A stretch of DNA of 64,000 nt, taken from Farysia itapuensis (lineage: Eukaryota > Basidiomycota > Ustilaginomycetes > Ustilaginales > Ustilaginaceae). The notes below the pieces were generated by a model. The model did no database searches and had not been told where the DNA came from. It saw nothing but the letters and a program-made list of their open reading frames with translations. This document shows, piece after piece, positions 27,693 through 41,440 of the stretch. A program made the translations under genes and the position numbers. The DNA is taken from contig JALBYC010000011.1 of NCBI GenBank assembly GCA_023212645.1, positions 124,001 through 188,000 on the forward strand, in the 5' to 3' direction. Numbering within the stretch: position 1 is the stretch's first letter; the number at the start of each line of letters is the position of its first letter.

Positions 27693-28329
27693 GTTGGAAT
27701 TCACGATTTTAAAATAGCCCGATTATTGGCCAAATTAGCCCCTGTCTTTTGTCTTGGATTTCTCTTTCCTAAACGGGAAATGGAAGGCCGCTCAGTGCTC
27801 AGTGCTCAGTGCTCACTCTGCCGCCTGCCGCTGTCAGCCACATGAGGAGGAGCTCACAACGTCATTCGAGCAAGAGCTTGTTCGTATCCTTGTACTACCA
27901 CCTCTAGCCCTTGCACACACTCGCTCCGTCGGTCTTGACCCTGCTCACTCCCGCCTCCTTTGGAGGCTAACGACCTCTGGTAAGTTGAACTCGCTCCCGG
28001 TCCTCGCTCCACCCGTTGGCCCAATGAAGGCAGCACGGATACCGCTGCAACGCCCCTCGTCCTACTGCATAGCCCAAACAGCGGATCTGTGCACCCGTCC
28101 TCTCTTCATCCCACACGCAACTGACCCTTTCACTCACCACACAGTAACGACACTTCTCCTGCCCTTTTTAACGAAACCCACACGCTCGCATTCCTCCCCT
28201 TCCAACTCGGTCCCTACTTGCCGCCAATCTGCCACGCCAACGACGACACGCACATAACGACCCTTTAACGACCTCGCAGCTTCCCATAGTACGTCCCTCC
28301 CTTTCTCTTTTCTCAACGATCCATCAAAC
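27693..28329. promoter_or_regulatory. Promoter / 5' leader of the C2H2 factor gene
   Basis: 637 bp between two rightward genes. A 7-bp unit CTCAGTG is repeated about 3.5 times at 27791-27815. A donor-like GTAAGT at about 27979 and an acceptor-like CCATAG at about 28284-28289 suggest a possible 5'-UTR intron. No coding region is supported. Confidence 0.45.
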
Positions 28330-29655
28330 ATGGATGACCAGTTCTTTACCGCCAGCCAGTCAGCTCAGCTCTTTGACTTTAGTCCCATGGGCTTCTCTCC
28401 CTCTATCGACACGCTCAGCACACTTCCACTGACCCTGGGCCAATCCCTCGACACGCCCTTCCTCTGCGAGGTCCAGCGCAAGCGAGCCGACACTATCACC
28501 ATGCTCAAGCCTTCCTTTCAACACCAGGCAGATCAGGATGCGGAGAAACGACCTCGTGTGCTCCACCGTCTCTCGCTCACCCCCTCGGTCGACAGCTCTA
28601 TTGCCTCGACGACCACCAGTGAATTCGACTACAGTGGTTGCGACAGCGAGGCAGACAGTGTCGCCCCCTCGCCTGCCTTTGACGAGAGTCGCAGTCCGTG
28701 GAACTCCTCCTACCCTGCCATGCCCGACCTCGCTTCGTCCCGCTTCAACATGTCGACTGCTGCTGCCCAGCTGCGATTCGAATACCAGTCCTCCGAACTG
28801 CACGACCCCTCTTGCAACAGCAACGACTTCCGCTTCACCGACTTTCTTCAGGACAGTGCGCAGAACATGGACGACAGCCAGGATGATAATGGATCGAGGA
28901 TGTCGACGCTTCGACAGCGTATGCCGGTCTGTTCGGCGCCCATTTCGCCCTTTGTTCATCAGGCTGCTTCTACAGGTCTTGGGATCTTCGGCGCGTTCGA
29001 CAATGGTATGTCGCCCTTTGGTTCGGGTCAGGCGATGGTCCTCTCGCAAAGCGTGCCTGCCATGAACATGTACGAGCCGCAATCCCCCTCGTCGCCGCCC
29101 ACCAGCGCCCGAAGCTCGTCGCCCTACCCGGCCAGCTCCTTTGTCAACGGCACCATGCCCTCCGTCCTCCAATCAACTTCATCATCTAGCCACTTACAAG
29201 AACAACATCAGCAGCAGCAGCAGCATGTCTCGGGTATGGCTACCGACACCCGGATGCTTCCCAAAGGCGTCAGTCTGTTCAACCACTTTGCTCACCTCGC
29301 CAATCCGTACGCTGGTCTCATCACCAAACGCTCCCGCGGTCGTCGTGTACCCAACAAACCGGAAGAAATGAACAACCTCGGCAAGAGCGGCAAAGTCTAT
29401 ACCTGCAAGGTGCCCGGTTGCGGCAAGTGCTTTAAGCGCAGTGAACATCTCAAGCGCCACGTACGTTCCATTCACACCGACGACAAGCCCTTCTTGTGCA
29501 TGTACCCGGCGTGCAATAAGCGCTTTAGTCGACACGATAACTTGAACCAGCATGCGCGCGTCCACACGACCAGCTCCGGCGAAATAGCAGCACACCACCT
29601 CGACACTGCATACCCCACCACCGCCGCGTACTGCGTCAAGACTGAAGAGCTATAG
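28330..29655 (+). CDS. C2H2 zinc-finger transcription factor (Msn2/Com2-like fingers)
   Basis: 441 residues, single exon, ATG at 28330. Residues 1-340 are rich in Ser, Pro, Gln and acidic residues, with no recognised domain, and probably contain the activation region. There is a Gln/His tract at nt 29205-29226. Two tandem C2H2 fingers start near residue 358: the first with C-K-R... spacing C-x4-C-x12-H-x4-H (F-K-R-S-E-H-L-K-R-H), the second with F-S-R-H-D-N-L-N-Q-H. These DNA-contact residues resemble yeast Msn2/Msn4 and Com2, which recognise G-rich stress elements, but the second finger has H where Msn2 has S. Target genes cannot be stated. No ortholog name is claimed. Confidence 0.88.
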   Translation: MDDQFFTASQSAQLFDFSPMGFSPSIDTLSTLPLTLGQSLDTPFLCEVQRKRADTITMLKPSFQHQADQDAEKRPRVLHRLSLTPSVDSSIASTTTSEFDYSGCDSEADSVAPSPAFDESRSPWNSSYPAMPDLASSRFNMSTAAAQLRFEYQSSELHDPSCNSNDFRFTDFLQDSAQNMDDSQDDNGSRMSTLRQRMPVCSAPISPFVHQAASTGLGIFGAFDNGMSPFGSGQAMVLSQSVPAMNMYEPQSPSSPPTSARSSSPYPASSFVNGTMPSVLQSTSSSSHLQEQHQQQQQHVSGMATDTRMLPKGVSLFNHFAHLANPYAGLITKRSRGRRVPNKPEEMNNLGKSGKVYTCKVPGCGKCFKRSEHLKRHVRSIHTDDKPFLCMYPACNKRFSRHDNLNQHARVHTTSSGEIAAHHLDTAYPTTAAYCVKTEEL

Positions 29656-30108
29656 AGTCGTCGACCTCAACCCTGGCCTTCCCCGCCCCCCCCTCTCCCT
29701 CTCTTCCTCTCTGGTTTCTTTGTTCTTCCACTGTGGATATACCTTTTTTTTTCGACTTCCCTGCCCTCCTCCCTGGGCAGACCTCAGCTTTTTGGCCGAT
29801 CCGCGCCATCCCGCGGGTTGGGCCATGCTTTCGACGGTCGGCTTTTCCCCTCCCTCCCCCCCACCCCCCCTCCCCTGTTTACGTCCTCGCACTCTTGATC
29901 TTGCCCCCCCAACTCGCCGCTACATATCCAACGACGGACCCTTGTGTTGCTCCTCCCCCCCTCACCCTTTCTGATGCTGCTTATAGCTGCTAGCCCTGGC
30001 GCCGCCGGCCCCGGTACACTGATCTCTTAATTTTTTTTTTCACGAAGTCTGCTTTTACTCTATCTCTCACTCTGCGTTTGTGTGTGTGGGTGTGTGCTTT
30101 CAGTGGCG
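29656..30108. other. Convergent 3' region, C2H2 factor / ARG5,6
   Basis: 453 bp between converging genes. It is very pyrimidine-rich on the plus strand, with several C runs and T runs (for example 29741-29750 and 30030-30040). It probably holds both 3' UTRs. No gene is seen. Confidence 0.5.
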
Positions 30109-33476
<3,368 letters not shown>

Positions 33477-34553
33477 TCAGACTGCAGTCAGGAAGGAGGG
33501 CGACTGCAGAGCCGCCTGGTCAAAAAAATGCTGCGGCTGATGCAGAGCATTGTAGTTGAACTGGTTGAGAGCAGCGGCTTGTTGTTGCTGTTGAGAAGTA
33601 AGCTGAGCCTGTTGCTGGTGGTGCTGCTGCTGCTGTTGCTGCTGCATGTTGCGCATAGCGCCGTAGTTGCCCGCAAAGGGGTAAGAAGACGTCTGGTTGG
33701 CGCCAGGAGCAGAGTCTGGCATGCCCATAGGCGTGCCCGCCATGTATTGTTCGAACCCGGTCGTCGAGACCTGCGGAACGGATCCTGAGGGTGCCATCCC
33801 AGGCGAGGAGAAGAGTAGGTTGGCGTAGGTGTAGGATGAAGGGTGAGAAGCAGTAGACGCGGGTACAGAGCTAGCGTCAAAGTGAGTGGGCGTCCATTTG
33901 ACGGCATCAAAGTCAGGACGAATGGCAGTCGCACCCGTCGTCATACCATACTGCGGTTTGTTTGAGATCGGAGTAAAAGCATTGCCAGAGGCCGTGTTGG
34001 AAAGCGAGCCCCGGACACTACCGGCGGAACACGACGAGGAAGGGCTTTGCTTGCCCGCTTCTCCCTCGCTGCCAGCAGCAAAGGTACTGTCTTCGTCTTC
34101 GTAGTCATAGGCGTCGGGAAGCGACATGCTCATGTGGTTGATTGCCTTGCGTGCACCAGCGTCAGCCATAGGCGGAGGAAGTTCATCCATTGTAGGCATG
34201 GGCACGAGCTCCATGCCAGCCTGAGCGAGGAACGTGTTGAGCTGCTCGCGCAGCCGCATGGAGTCCTGATGCATGCTTTCAATCTTGAGCCGATACATGC
34301 TCTCGCGGTTAAGAGCATCCTTGACAAAGTCTAGCGACTTGTTGACAATGAGCGACTTGCTGGGCCTCTGCACATCAGAGATGGCAGGTAGGCTGGCAGC
34401 CAGCTGAAGGAAACGACCGTTGAGCGACTCTCGTCGAGCTCGCTCGATGGCATTGTGAGAGGCACGTCGTTCGGCGCTAGTGCCTTTCTTGTTGCCGCCG
34501 CCACTACCAGTGTGTCGAACGACGGGTGCAGTTTGCATGGAAGGAGATTGCAT
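33477..34553 (-). CDS. Basic helix-loop-helix transcription factor
   Basis: 358 residues from the first ATG (34551-34553); the frame extends to 34658 without ATG. The bHLH domain occupies about residues 29-85. The basic region has H33, E37 and R41 in H-N-A-I-E-R-A-R-R, the combination that in characterised proteins reads CACGTG. The loop is short and helix 2 ends in S-L-D-F-V-K-D-A-L, followed by a leucine-containing coiled extension. The C-terminal half is Ser/Pro-rich and then Gln-rich (nt 33545-33645), resembling an activation region. Related fungal factors include the Esc1-like group; no ortholog is claimed. A long leader region (next entry) lies upstream. Confidence 0.88.
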   Translation of the reverse strand: MQSPSMQTAPVVRHTGSGGGNKKGTSAERRASHNAIERARRESLNGRFLQLAASLPAISDVQRPSKSLIVNKSLDFVKDALNRESMYRLKIESMHQDSMRLREQLNTFLAQAGMELVPMPTMDELPPPMADAGARKAINHMSMSLPDAYDYEDEDSTFAAGSEGEAGKQSPSSSCSAGSVRGSLSNTASGNAFTPISNKPQYGMTTGATAIRPDFDAVKWTPTHFDASSVPASTASHPSSYTYANLLFSSPGMAPSGSVPQVSTTGFEQYMAGTPMGMPDSAPGANQTSSYPFAGNYGAMRNMQQQQQQQHHQQQAQLTSQQQQQAAALNQFNYNALHQPQHFFDQAALQSPSFLTAV

Positions 34554-36329
34554 GGGGATCACAAGTGCAGCGACCGTACGGCGCGCGATGATGATACCTG
34601 ACAAAGTCGGGGAAACTGCGAGGAAAATTGTAGAAGAGACTACAAGTACTTGACTCAAGCAGGTCGACCGGTTCTCGAAGGATCAGTGTGACTGGCAAAA
34701 GGCGGAAAGGCGGGAGGAAAGGCGGAGAGAAACCTGGCTGTTTCGCGAGTATAACTCAAGCGGACTAGGCTGCAAGGTCGGAAATAAAGAAAAAGTTAAG
34801 GAGTCAGCACGGGCTACGAAAGTGACAGAGTGTGGCACAAAACAGAGCTTCGACGAGGGAGATGCTGGCAAAGATAGCGGAACAGAAGAAGTGGGGGGGA
34901 TGCGCAGCCATTTATCCGCGCCAAAACTGATGACCGGGAGGGGACAGTGTGAGGCTTGTGGATCTGATGACCCCAAAGCTAAACTCTGCGGACAGGTATA
35001 CCGGTAACATGAAACAGCAGATAGGCATTATGGCACCATGGCCGGCCGGAGCGTTCAAGGAAGCCGGTCGTTCAGCGGCCGCGAGCCACTCCGATGCGCA
35101 ATGATGAGGTGACAATACGCAAAGAAAGCGCAAGCGGTGGGACTGAACCTTGTCCACCCCCAACGGGATCTGGACTTTGTTACGCAAGAAACGACCATGA
35201 AGCTGGCGAATGCTGGAAACTTACCACAAGCTCAGAGGGGGGAAGGGTGAGGTGGGATGGCGAGGATGGAGGAGAGAAAGCAAGAAAGGGAATGACAACA
35301 CCCATGTCAGCCAACGCTTGGCCAAGCTGCTCAACTAGGCCGAAGCGGTTAAACTAGGCATTCAGTCTGGATCGCTTTGTCTGCAACGGAGCTGGGGACA
35401 AGGCTGTGCCTGCAATTTTGAATTCAAAGCGGGGCTTCAATCCATGCCGATTATTCGTGATTCGTGATACCATCTCGACCCTCTGTAATCCCACGGCACG
35501 GCACATCCGAGCAGCATATGTTAGAGCTCCATCGCAAGCCAAGCGAGCTATATCTGAGCTAGCAAGCTCTCTGCGCTGCGCCGTGGAGCAACGGTATACG
35601 TCGAGGTGGCTCAAAGCTTGATTGTCTGAGACTGCCTGCGGCTGTGGTACGTCGGCATCATGGGTCCATGTGCATTCCCGTCGTAACCAAGCCAAGACCT
35701 AAATGAATCCAGGGGCGGAGTAGATGTGTCATCCCGTCCCACGAGGACCGCGCCGGGGGCAGTTCGATTGTTCGAACAAGGCAATTCTTGCGTAAATCGA
35801 GTGGGCAAGCGAGCTAGCGTACCTGATCGTCTTGCCGAGCGATCGTGTGTCCTTATCAGATGGCGCAGTGGGCGTGCTTGCGCCCAGACCAGTGGTTGCG
35901 TTCTTGACGCGTAGGATGGGGCAGTGCAGTCCTGCCGAACTGCCATGCGTCAAACGCCCTGCTTCTTCGCCCTCCTACCTCCGTCCCGACGCCTGCATGG
36001 ACACAAACAGCGACGAGAATTTACCGATTTGTCGATCGATCGCGATAGGATGACGACATGCAAAAAATGCGAGTAAAAGCAGTGTTAGATTTGCATATAC
36101 TGAAAATGATTGATGTCGGCCGAGCTTGTTCACGTGACTTAGAGGTTTAATATTGTTCAGCCTAACAGGCTGCGAGTCGCAGCGACTTCGACCTTCTTGT
36201 CTCGACGGACGTACACCTTACCTCGATCAATCAGCAACAGCCTACAGTTCGTCAAGGTAAGCGCTACATCAACATCGCCAGCACCACCAACACGACCACT
36301 AAAACGCATTCAATTCGCGGCCGTTACAG
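34554..36329. other. 1.8-kb intergenic region, bHLH factor / RPL24
   Basis: The largest gap in the window, between divergent genes. It probably combines a long 5' leader and promoter for the bHLH gene with the RPL24 promoter. Near RPL24 there is TTCACGTGAC (36131-36140), an AT-rich stretch, and a 5'-UTR intron with donor GTAAGC at 36257 and acceptor TTACAG ending at 36329, immediately before the ATG. Open frames here are short with no domain. I looked for tRNA-like A/B boxes and 5S-like sequence and saw none. Confidence 0.5.
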
Positions 36330-37156
36330 ATGAAGGTCGAGATTTGCGCATTCTCTCAACGAAAGATCTACCCGTAAGTGTTCAGACATACAACATGGCA
36401 TTGCTGGTTCATACAATGGCTGTCGCGCCGTCGACGCGCATCACTCATCGACATCATCAGCACCAGAGCATCATGATCTGGCCTGCATTCGTTCTCGCCA
36501 AACCAACATTCAACTCAGCTTATCGTATGAAGGAGTGTGAACCAGCAATGTCAGGATTCCAGTAATCGAACAGGCAGACTAATTTTCGTAATGCATCGGT
36601 ACAACAGTGGAAAGGGTCGTCTCTACGTTCGAGGTGACAACAAGGTAAGTTCGCTCACATGGGTGCATCCCGCTGCGATATTGTAGCGGACCTGCTTGCA
36701 ACTATCGTATGCGGAGCATGTCAAAAAAGTAACAACGTTCAGTATAGCTGACATTGTCCAACGTTGTATTAGGTCTTCCGCTTTGTCAGCTCCAAGAACG
36801 AGTCGCTCTTCTTGCAGCGCAAGAACCCACGCAAGATTGCATGGACCACCATGTACCGACGACTTCATAAGAAGGGTATCACTGAGGAGGTAGCCAAGAA
36901 GCGCTCGCGCAAGACTGTCAAGCACCAGCGCGGAATTGTCGGTGCCTCTCTCGACGTCATCAACGCCCGCCGAAACCAGAAGCCCGAGGTGCGAGCTGCA
37001 GCCCGACAGGAGGCCATTGCCAAGAGCAAGGAGGACAAGAAGGCCAAGGCCGAGCAGCGCAAGGCTGTCAAGGCCAAGTCGGTCGGTGCTGGTGGTTCCG
37101 GACCTCAGGTCTCTCGACAACAGATGAAGGGCAGCGCCGGCAAGGTCCGTGTCTAA
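36330..37156 (+). CDS. RPL24: Large-subunit ribosomal protein eL24
   Basis: Three coding exons, 36330-36373, 36608-36644 and 36773-37156, give 154 residues beginning M-K-V-E-I-C-A-F-S. The first exons hold the zinc-binding-type fold (one C near residue 6, [12 protein letters not shown]), then V-F-R-F-V-S-S-K and [10 protein letters not shown], all strongly conserved in eL24. The tail is Lys/Ala-rich. Introns are 234 and 128 nt with GTAAGT donors, plus a third intron in the 5' UTR. eL24 sits at the subunit interface of the 60S ribosome. I searched both coding introns by eye for box C/D or H/ACA snoRNA motifs and saw no convincing pair. Confidence 0.97.
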
Positions 37157-37818
37157 AAAGTCCCTTTTTCCTTCGCATCATCCACCCCCTCTTGTTACAT
37201 TAGTCCGGCATCATTTGCACTCACAAACAACTGCTGCTAACGCCGTTCAACTCGAATGCCCTTGTCTGAGACTGTTACGAATGCCGTCGTCGAACCTTCA
37301 GACGGTCGGAATTAGTGCAACTGACCTGTGAATCACAGTGCTGCTTGCAATTGCCGTGGACTTGATGACTTCCGATCGACGTCGGCTGCATGCTGGCGCA
37401 GTGATGTGCGTGTGCGCGTGTGCATGCGCGATGCGGACAACGTGGAGACTGGTCTAACACTGTGCGCTACCTAGATTTTTGAATTTTGATCTTCGGATGT
37501 ATTTATTCACACCGAGCACCCGAATTGGTGCATACAAAAACTGTGAATACAACCGGTACAAGATTTCGGTCAGCAAAATCCGGCGGAAGAGCAGTAAACT
37601 CAAGCAACACCATGGCTACCTTTTGTACTATCTCTCTGCAACCAGTCCGCCCCTTGAGCTTCAGCACGGCAATCGCTCAGCTCAGCACAGCACAGCTCAG
37701 CTTTCCCGTCGTTTCCCCTTCGGCCGTGGGCGAAGCTCGAAACACTCGTTTTACTTCCGTACCTCGGGTGCAGTAGCAGTCTCAACCTCGCGCACCACTC
37801 GCTTTTAGCCACCAGAGA
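37157..37818. other. Intergenic region RPL24 / LCB2
   Basis: 662 bp between two rightward genes. It contains a GT/GC alternating stretch (37407-37432) and a CAGCACAG-type imperfect repeat (37676-37702). The latter lies in what should be the LCB2 leader. No supported gene. Confidence 0.45.
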
Positions 37819-40008
37819 ATGGTGTCAGGTGCAGCCCAGCTTTCCTCTGCTCCACGCCTTTCCACTTTTTCCTCAAAAGGCGCGCCCATTGTAGCCACCT
37901 CTTTGCCCACCGCCAACGACATGTCCAGCCCTGGTGTGGAGATCAACGGAATCCACGACGATCAGTGGAGGCGAAACCTGCGCCAATCCAGCACTGACAG
38001 CTCCCCCGAGGCAGAGTCCCAGGCGCCCAGTCTTACCACTGGCTCCACCTCGGCCTCGATCGAAAGCCTCGAGTCTGTACAGGATGCCTATCAGCGAAGT
38101 CTCCAAAAGTTTCACTCTGCCGAGGGCAACGGCTCGCTTGGCTCCGATGGTCCTATTGCCCTCGGCGCAGCATCTGTTGAGCCTCCCACAAGCCACGAGA
38201 GCAGCACGGATGGTGCAAGGTTGGTTCACTCCGAATTTGGCTTTTGTGCAAACCCAACCTTTCGCTACACTTCTGAGCACCGAAGCGGCGATGCACTGCC
38301 CAACCCCATTGAGGAGGAGCCCGGCTATCTCACCGTCTTGACCACGTACATGAGCTACATTATCCTTATCATCATTGGCCACATGCGTGACTACGTCGGC
38401 AAACGTCTCTTTCCCAAGAGCTACTACCATCTCATGGACCGCGATGGCTACGCTGCCCTCAACTCGGACTTTGACAGCTTTTACACTCGTCGACTCAAGG
38501 CTCGTATCGATGACTGCTTCAGTCGTCCCGTTACCGGGGTGTGCGGACGCACAGTCATGTGTCTCGACCGCGTCGCTATCGACTACCATCAGACCTTTCG
38601 CTTAACTGGCACCAAGACACGAGCGCTCAACATTAGCGCCTACAACTATCTCGGCTTCGCGCAGTCTCATGGCGGCTGTGCAGACGCTGTCGAGACGTGT
38701 CTCGAAAATTACGGCGTGAGCAGCTACGGCAGCCGTCTTGGTGCTGGTCATCTTGACCTGCAGGCACAGACCGAGAAATTGGTTGCCAGATTCGTTGGCA
38801 AGGAGGACGCTGTGGTCATTAGCATGGGCTTTGCCACCAACAGTACCACAATTCCTGCTATTGCCGGTCCAGGAACACTGATCATCTCTGACGAATACAA
38901 CCACAGCTCGATCCGCTTTGGTGCTCGTCTCAGTGGCGCTCACATCAGGCAGTATAAGCACAACAACATGAAAAAGCTCGAGTCTCTCCTACGTGAGTGC
39001 ATCAGTCAAGGCATGCCCCGAACACACCGTCCCTGGAAAAAGATTCTGCTGATTGTAGAAGGTCTATACTCGATGGAAGGCACCCTGGTCAATCTGCCCG
39101 AGGTCATCCGACTTAAGCAAAAGTACAAGTTCCACCTCTACATTGACGAAGCTCACTCGATTGGCGCTATTGGACCCCGTGGACGAGGTGTCTGCGACTA
39201 CTTTGGCATCGATCCTAGAAACATTGACATTCTCATGGGTACCTTTACCAAGTCCTTTGGCGCCGCCGGAGGTTACATTGCGGCAGACAAAGCGATCGTA
39301 GATCGTATCCGTCTTACCAATCACGCCAATGTCTATGGTGAAACGCTCTCTCCCCCGGTGCTCACTCAGATCATCACAACGATGGCAAGCATTATGGGTG
39401 TCAGCAACAATCCGGACGAGATGGCGCTTCTGCCCAAGTGGGTCCAGCTTTCTCGCGCTCTCCTCGACGGCAGCGAAGGCCGAGAACGTCTACGTCGCTT
39501 AGCTTTCAACGCTCGATATCTGAGCAGTGGTCTACGCAAGCTTGGGTTCATCGTCTACGGACACCGAGATTCGCCCATTGTGCCCTTGCTCATCTTCCAC
39601 CCTGCCAAGATGTCTCTGTTCTCGCGCATGATGCTGGATCGATCGTCCGTGCTGCCTCCATCACGCCGATTTGCAGTCGACCAATCCGACCTCTCGGCAG
39701 AAGATCTCAAGGCGATCAATGACCCGGCTTCGGTTGAGAACATGACACGTCCTTCGAAGCCTCCGATTGTCGTGGTGGTGGTTGCGTATCCTGCGACGCC
39801 TCTTGTGTCCTCTCGAGTGCGATTCTGCGTAAGCTCAGCTCACACCAAGAAGGACATTGACGACATTCTACGAGCATGCGACGACGTCGGCACTTTGCTC
39901 CACATGAAGTACGGCTCGGGAGGCCCTGGTGGCCGCTGGGACGTCGAAAAGGTCATTGACAGGTGTCTTGACCTGGTCAGCTGGAATGGGGAGGATGCCA
40001 TTCATTAA
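37819..40008 (+). CDS. LCB2: Serine palmitoyltransferase subunit 2 (LCB2)
   Basis: 729 residues, single exon, ATG at 37819. A Ser-rich N-terminal region of about 150 residues precedes a membrane segment (T-Y-M-S-Y-I-I-L-I-I-I-G-H). The alpha-oxoamine synthase domain follows, with D-E-A-H-S-I-G-A-I-G near residue 449-458 and the PLP lysine K478 in G-T-F-T-K-S-F-G-A-A-G-G-Y. The presence of the lysine identifies the catalytic Lcb2 rather than Lcb1. The enzyme joins serine and palmitoyl-CoA at the ER as the first step of sphingolipid synthesis. It is longer at the N-terminus than yeast Lcb2 (561 residues). It converges with QCR6. Confidence 0.96.
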   Translation: MVSGAAQLSSAPRLSTFSSKGAPIVATSLPTANDMSSPGVEINGIHDDQWRRNLRQSSTDSSPEAESQAPSLTTGSTSASIESLESVQDAYQRSLQKFHSAEGNGSLGSDGPIALGAASVEPPTSHESSTDGARLVHSEFGFCANPTFRYTSEHRSGDALPNPIEEEPGYLTVLTTYMSYIILIIIGHMRDYVGKRLFPKSYYHLMDRDGYAALNSDFDSFYTRRLKARIDDCFSRPVTGVCGRTVMCLDRVAIDYHQTFRLTGTKTRALNISAYNYLGFAQSHGGCADAVETCLENYGVSSYGSRLGAGHLDLQAQTEKLVARFVGKEDAVVISMGFATNSTTIPAIAGPGTLIISDEYNHSSIRFGARLSGAHIRQYKHNNMKKLESLLRECISQGMPRTHRPWKKILLIVEGLYSMEGTLVNLPEVIRLKQKYKFHLYIDEAHSIGAIGPRGRGVCDYFGIDPRNIDILMGTFTKSFGAAGGYIAADKAIVDRIRLTNHANVYGETLSPPVLTQIITTMASIMGVSNNPDEMALLPKWVQLSRALLDGSEGRERLRRLAFNARYLSSGLRKLGFIVYGHRDSPIVPLLIFHPAKMSLFSRMMLDRSSVLPPSRRFAVDQSDLSAEDLKAINDPASVENMTRPSKPPIVVVVVAYPATPLVSSRVRFCVSSAHTKKDIDDILRACDDVGTLLHMKYGSGGPGGRWDVEKVIDRCLDLVSWNGEDAIH

Positions 40009-40241
40009 TCGTTCGGCTTTTCGACCGAATCGCGATTAGAGAGAACCTTTCCTGTTCCCCACCCCCCTTGCTTATCCCCTTTCCTATCATTGCATCTCTT
40101 CCTGTTCAGTATCGCAAGCTCATCGAGCCGTGGGCCAATTCCATTCATGTTTATGTCTCTACAGTTGCACTGTGCGCTGTGCACATTGGGGTCTGGAACA
40201 AGAATAACGTTGTTTGACAAAAGTGAGAAGCGGCGAAGACA

Positions 40242-41135
40242 TCAGACAAGCTTGGCGAACAATTTGCTGTGAGGAAAGCGCAAGATGGTCAGTACGGCGA
40301 ATCTTTATCCAGGTGGGTGAGTAGGTATGACAACGTACGGTGCGGTGCACTCTTGTGCGCAGTGAGCGAGGTGGACTGTTTCAAGAGGTGAAGCAATGAG
40401 GTCAGTTTCAGCGCTTTTGTGGGTAAAAGCTTGTTGCAAAGGCTGCACACGTACAGCTGCAGAAACGTAAGAAAGAATCGGTAGGGTCAGCATAAGAGCC
40501 CGTTACACGTTTATCCAACGTCAGGGTTGTGCTGACACTTACAATTCCTCGATGCAGTTCTCGTGTTCAAAGCCCTTGCCATCACTGACGCGCTTCTGGC
40601 ATTCTTCAAAGTGGTGCTTGAGGGGTGCGCATGTTTTCGAGTTCTCACAATCTGTCGAAGGATGGTAAGGATCGGCTGGTCAGCAGACTGTGGCTCGACG
40701 AAAAGTCGATGATGGGATGCTACAAACCTTCGTAGATCGCTGGCGCAGGCTGTAGAGCAGTTCAGAAGCATCGGTCAGACGGACTGTAAGGATCGTTGAT
40801 TCGTTGGTAACAGTGCGCGTTACTTACGTCTTCGGGCTCATCTTCCTCCTCCTCTTCTTCCTCCTCTTCATCGTCTCCACCATCGTCGTCTCCACCCTCC
40901 TCCTTTTCGTCCTTGTCGTCTCCTTCTGACTTGTCATTGTCGTCGTCAGATGATTCCTGTACGATGCAAGACTAGTGTCAATGAGCTGCGGGTAATGGTC
41001 CAAGGGCAGAGAACAACCTACCTCTTCGGCGTGCACGACTGGGAAGAAGGACGAGACAAAGGACGAGACCGACGCGAAGACAGAGGAGTCTTCGCTGCTG
41101 GATGCGACAGGCATTGTGACGGTTGCCGACGACAT
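40242..41135 (-). CDS. QCR6: Ubiquinol-cytochrome c reductase hinge protein (complex III subunit 6), seven exons
   Basis: Predicted exons: 41135-41022, 40956-40828, 40749-40728, 40651-40543, 40456-40455, 40375-40339 and 40266-40242, giving 145 residues. Seen: an N-terminal presequence-like segment, a long Asp/Glu run in exon 2, and the Cys-rich hinge domain with C-E-N-S-K-T-C, F-E-E-C, E-N-C-I-E-E and F-H-L-A-H-C-A-Q-E-C, ending A-P-K-L-F-A-K-L-V. The family is acidic and assists cytochrome c docking on cytochrome c1. The fifth exon is only 2 nt (CT) and the third only 22 nt. The 2-nt exon is needed to keep frame between E-E and F-H-L; both introns beside it have good donors (GTAAGT, GTACGT), CTGAC branch sites and CAG acceptors. 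Without it, only a weak AAAAG acceptor adding about 13 residues restores frame. Confidence 0.88.
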
Positions 41136-41440
41136 GTTGCAAGAAGCTTGGGCAATGTAAGTGTGAGTGATTCGAGAAGAAAGGTCGGTTTGGGTGCGAT
41201 GGTGTTCAATATCTCGAAAGCCAAAGCGGACAGCTCCGGCTTGAATTCTCCTTCCGATCAATTTCGATTTCTCAATTTGTAATCGCAGCCATTCATTCGT
41301 GCGGAAAGGATTTAATGCCGATCACCATCGGGGGGCACCCTGACTGCCATATCGGGAGATGTACAGCTGCGCTTGTGTCCAAAAGTTAATCTGGAGTGGA
41401 GTCACGCATATACTCCCTGTGTCTCTCTACATGCTCTGTG
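41136..41440. promoter_or_regulatory. Divergent promoter region QCR6 / TSC2
   Basis: 305 bp between divergent start codons. It contains ATTCGTGCGG and an AT-rich stretch at about 41255-41285, and short ATGs out of frame at 41359 and 41431 ahead of the TSC2 start. No gene is seen. Confidence 0.45.

Noticed and set aside
35718..35800. GTTCGATTGTTCGAAC stretch considered as a tRNA B box
   Set aside because: No A box, no clover-leaf pairing and no terminator at suitable distance.
36374..36772. Possible snoRNAs in the RPL24 introns
   Set aside because: Only isolated partial C- or D-like motifs, without flanking complementary stems.
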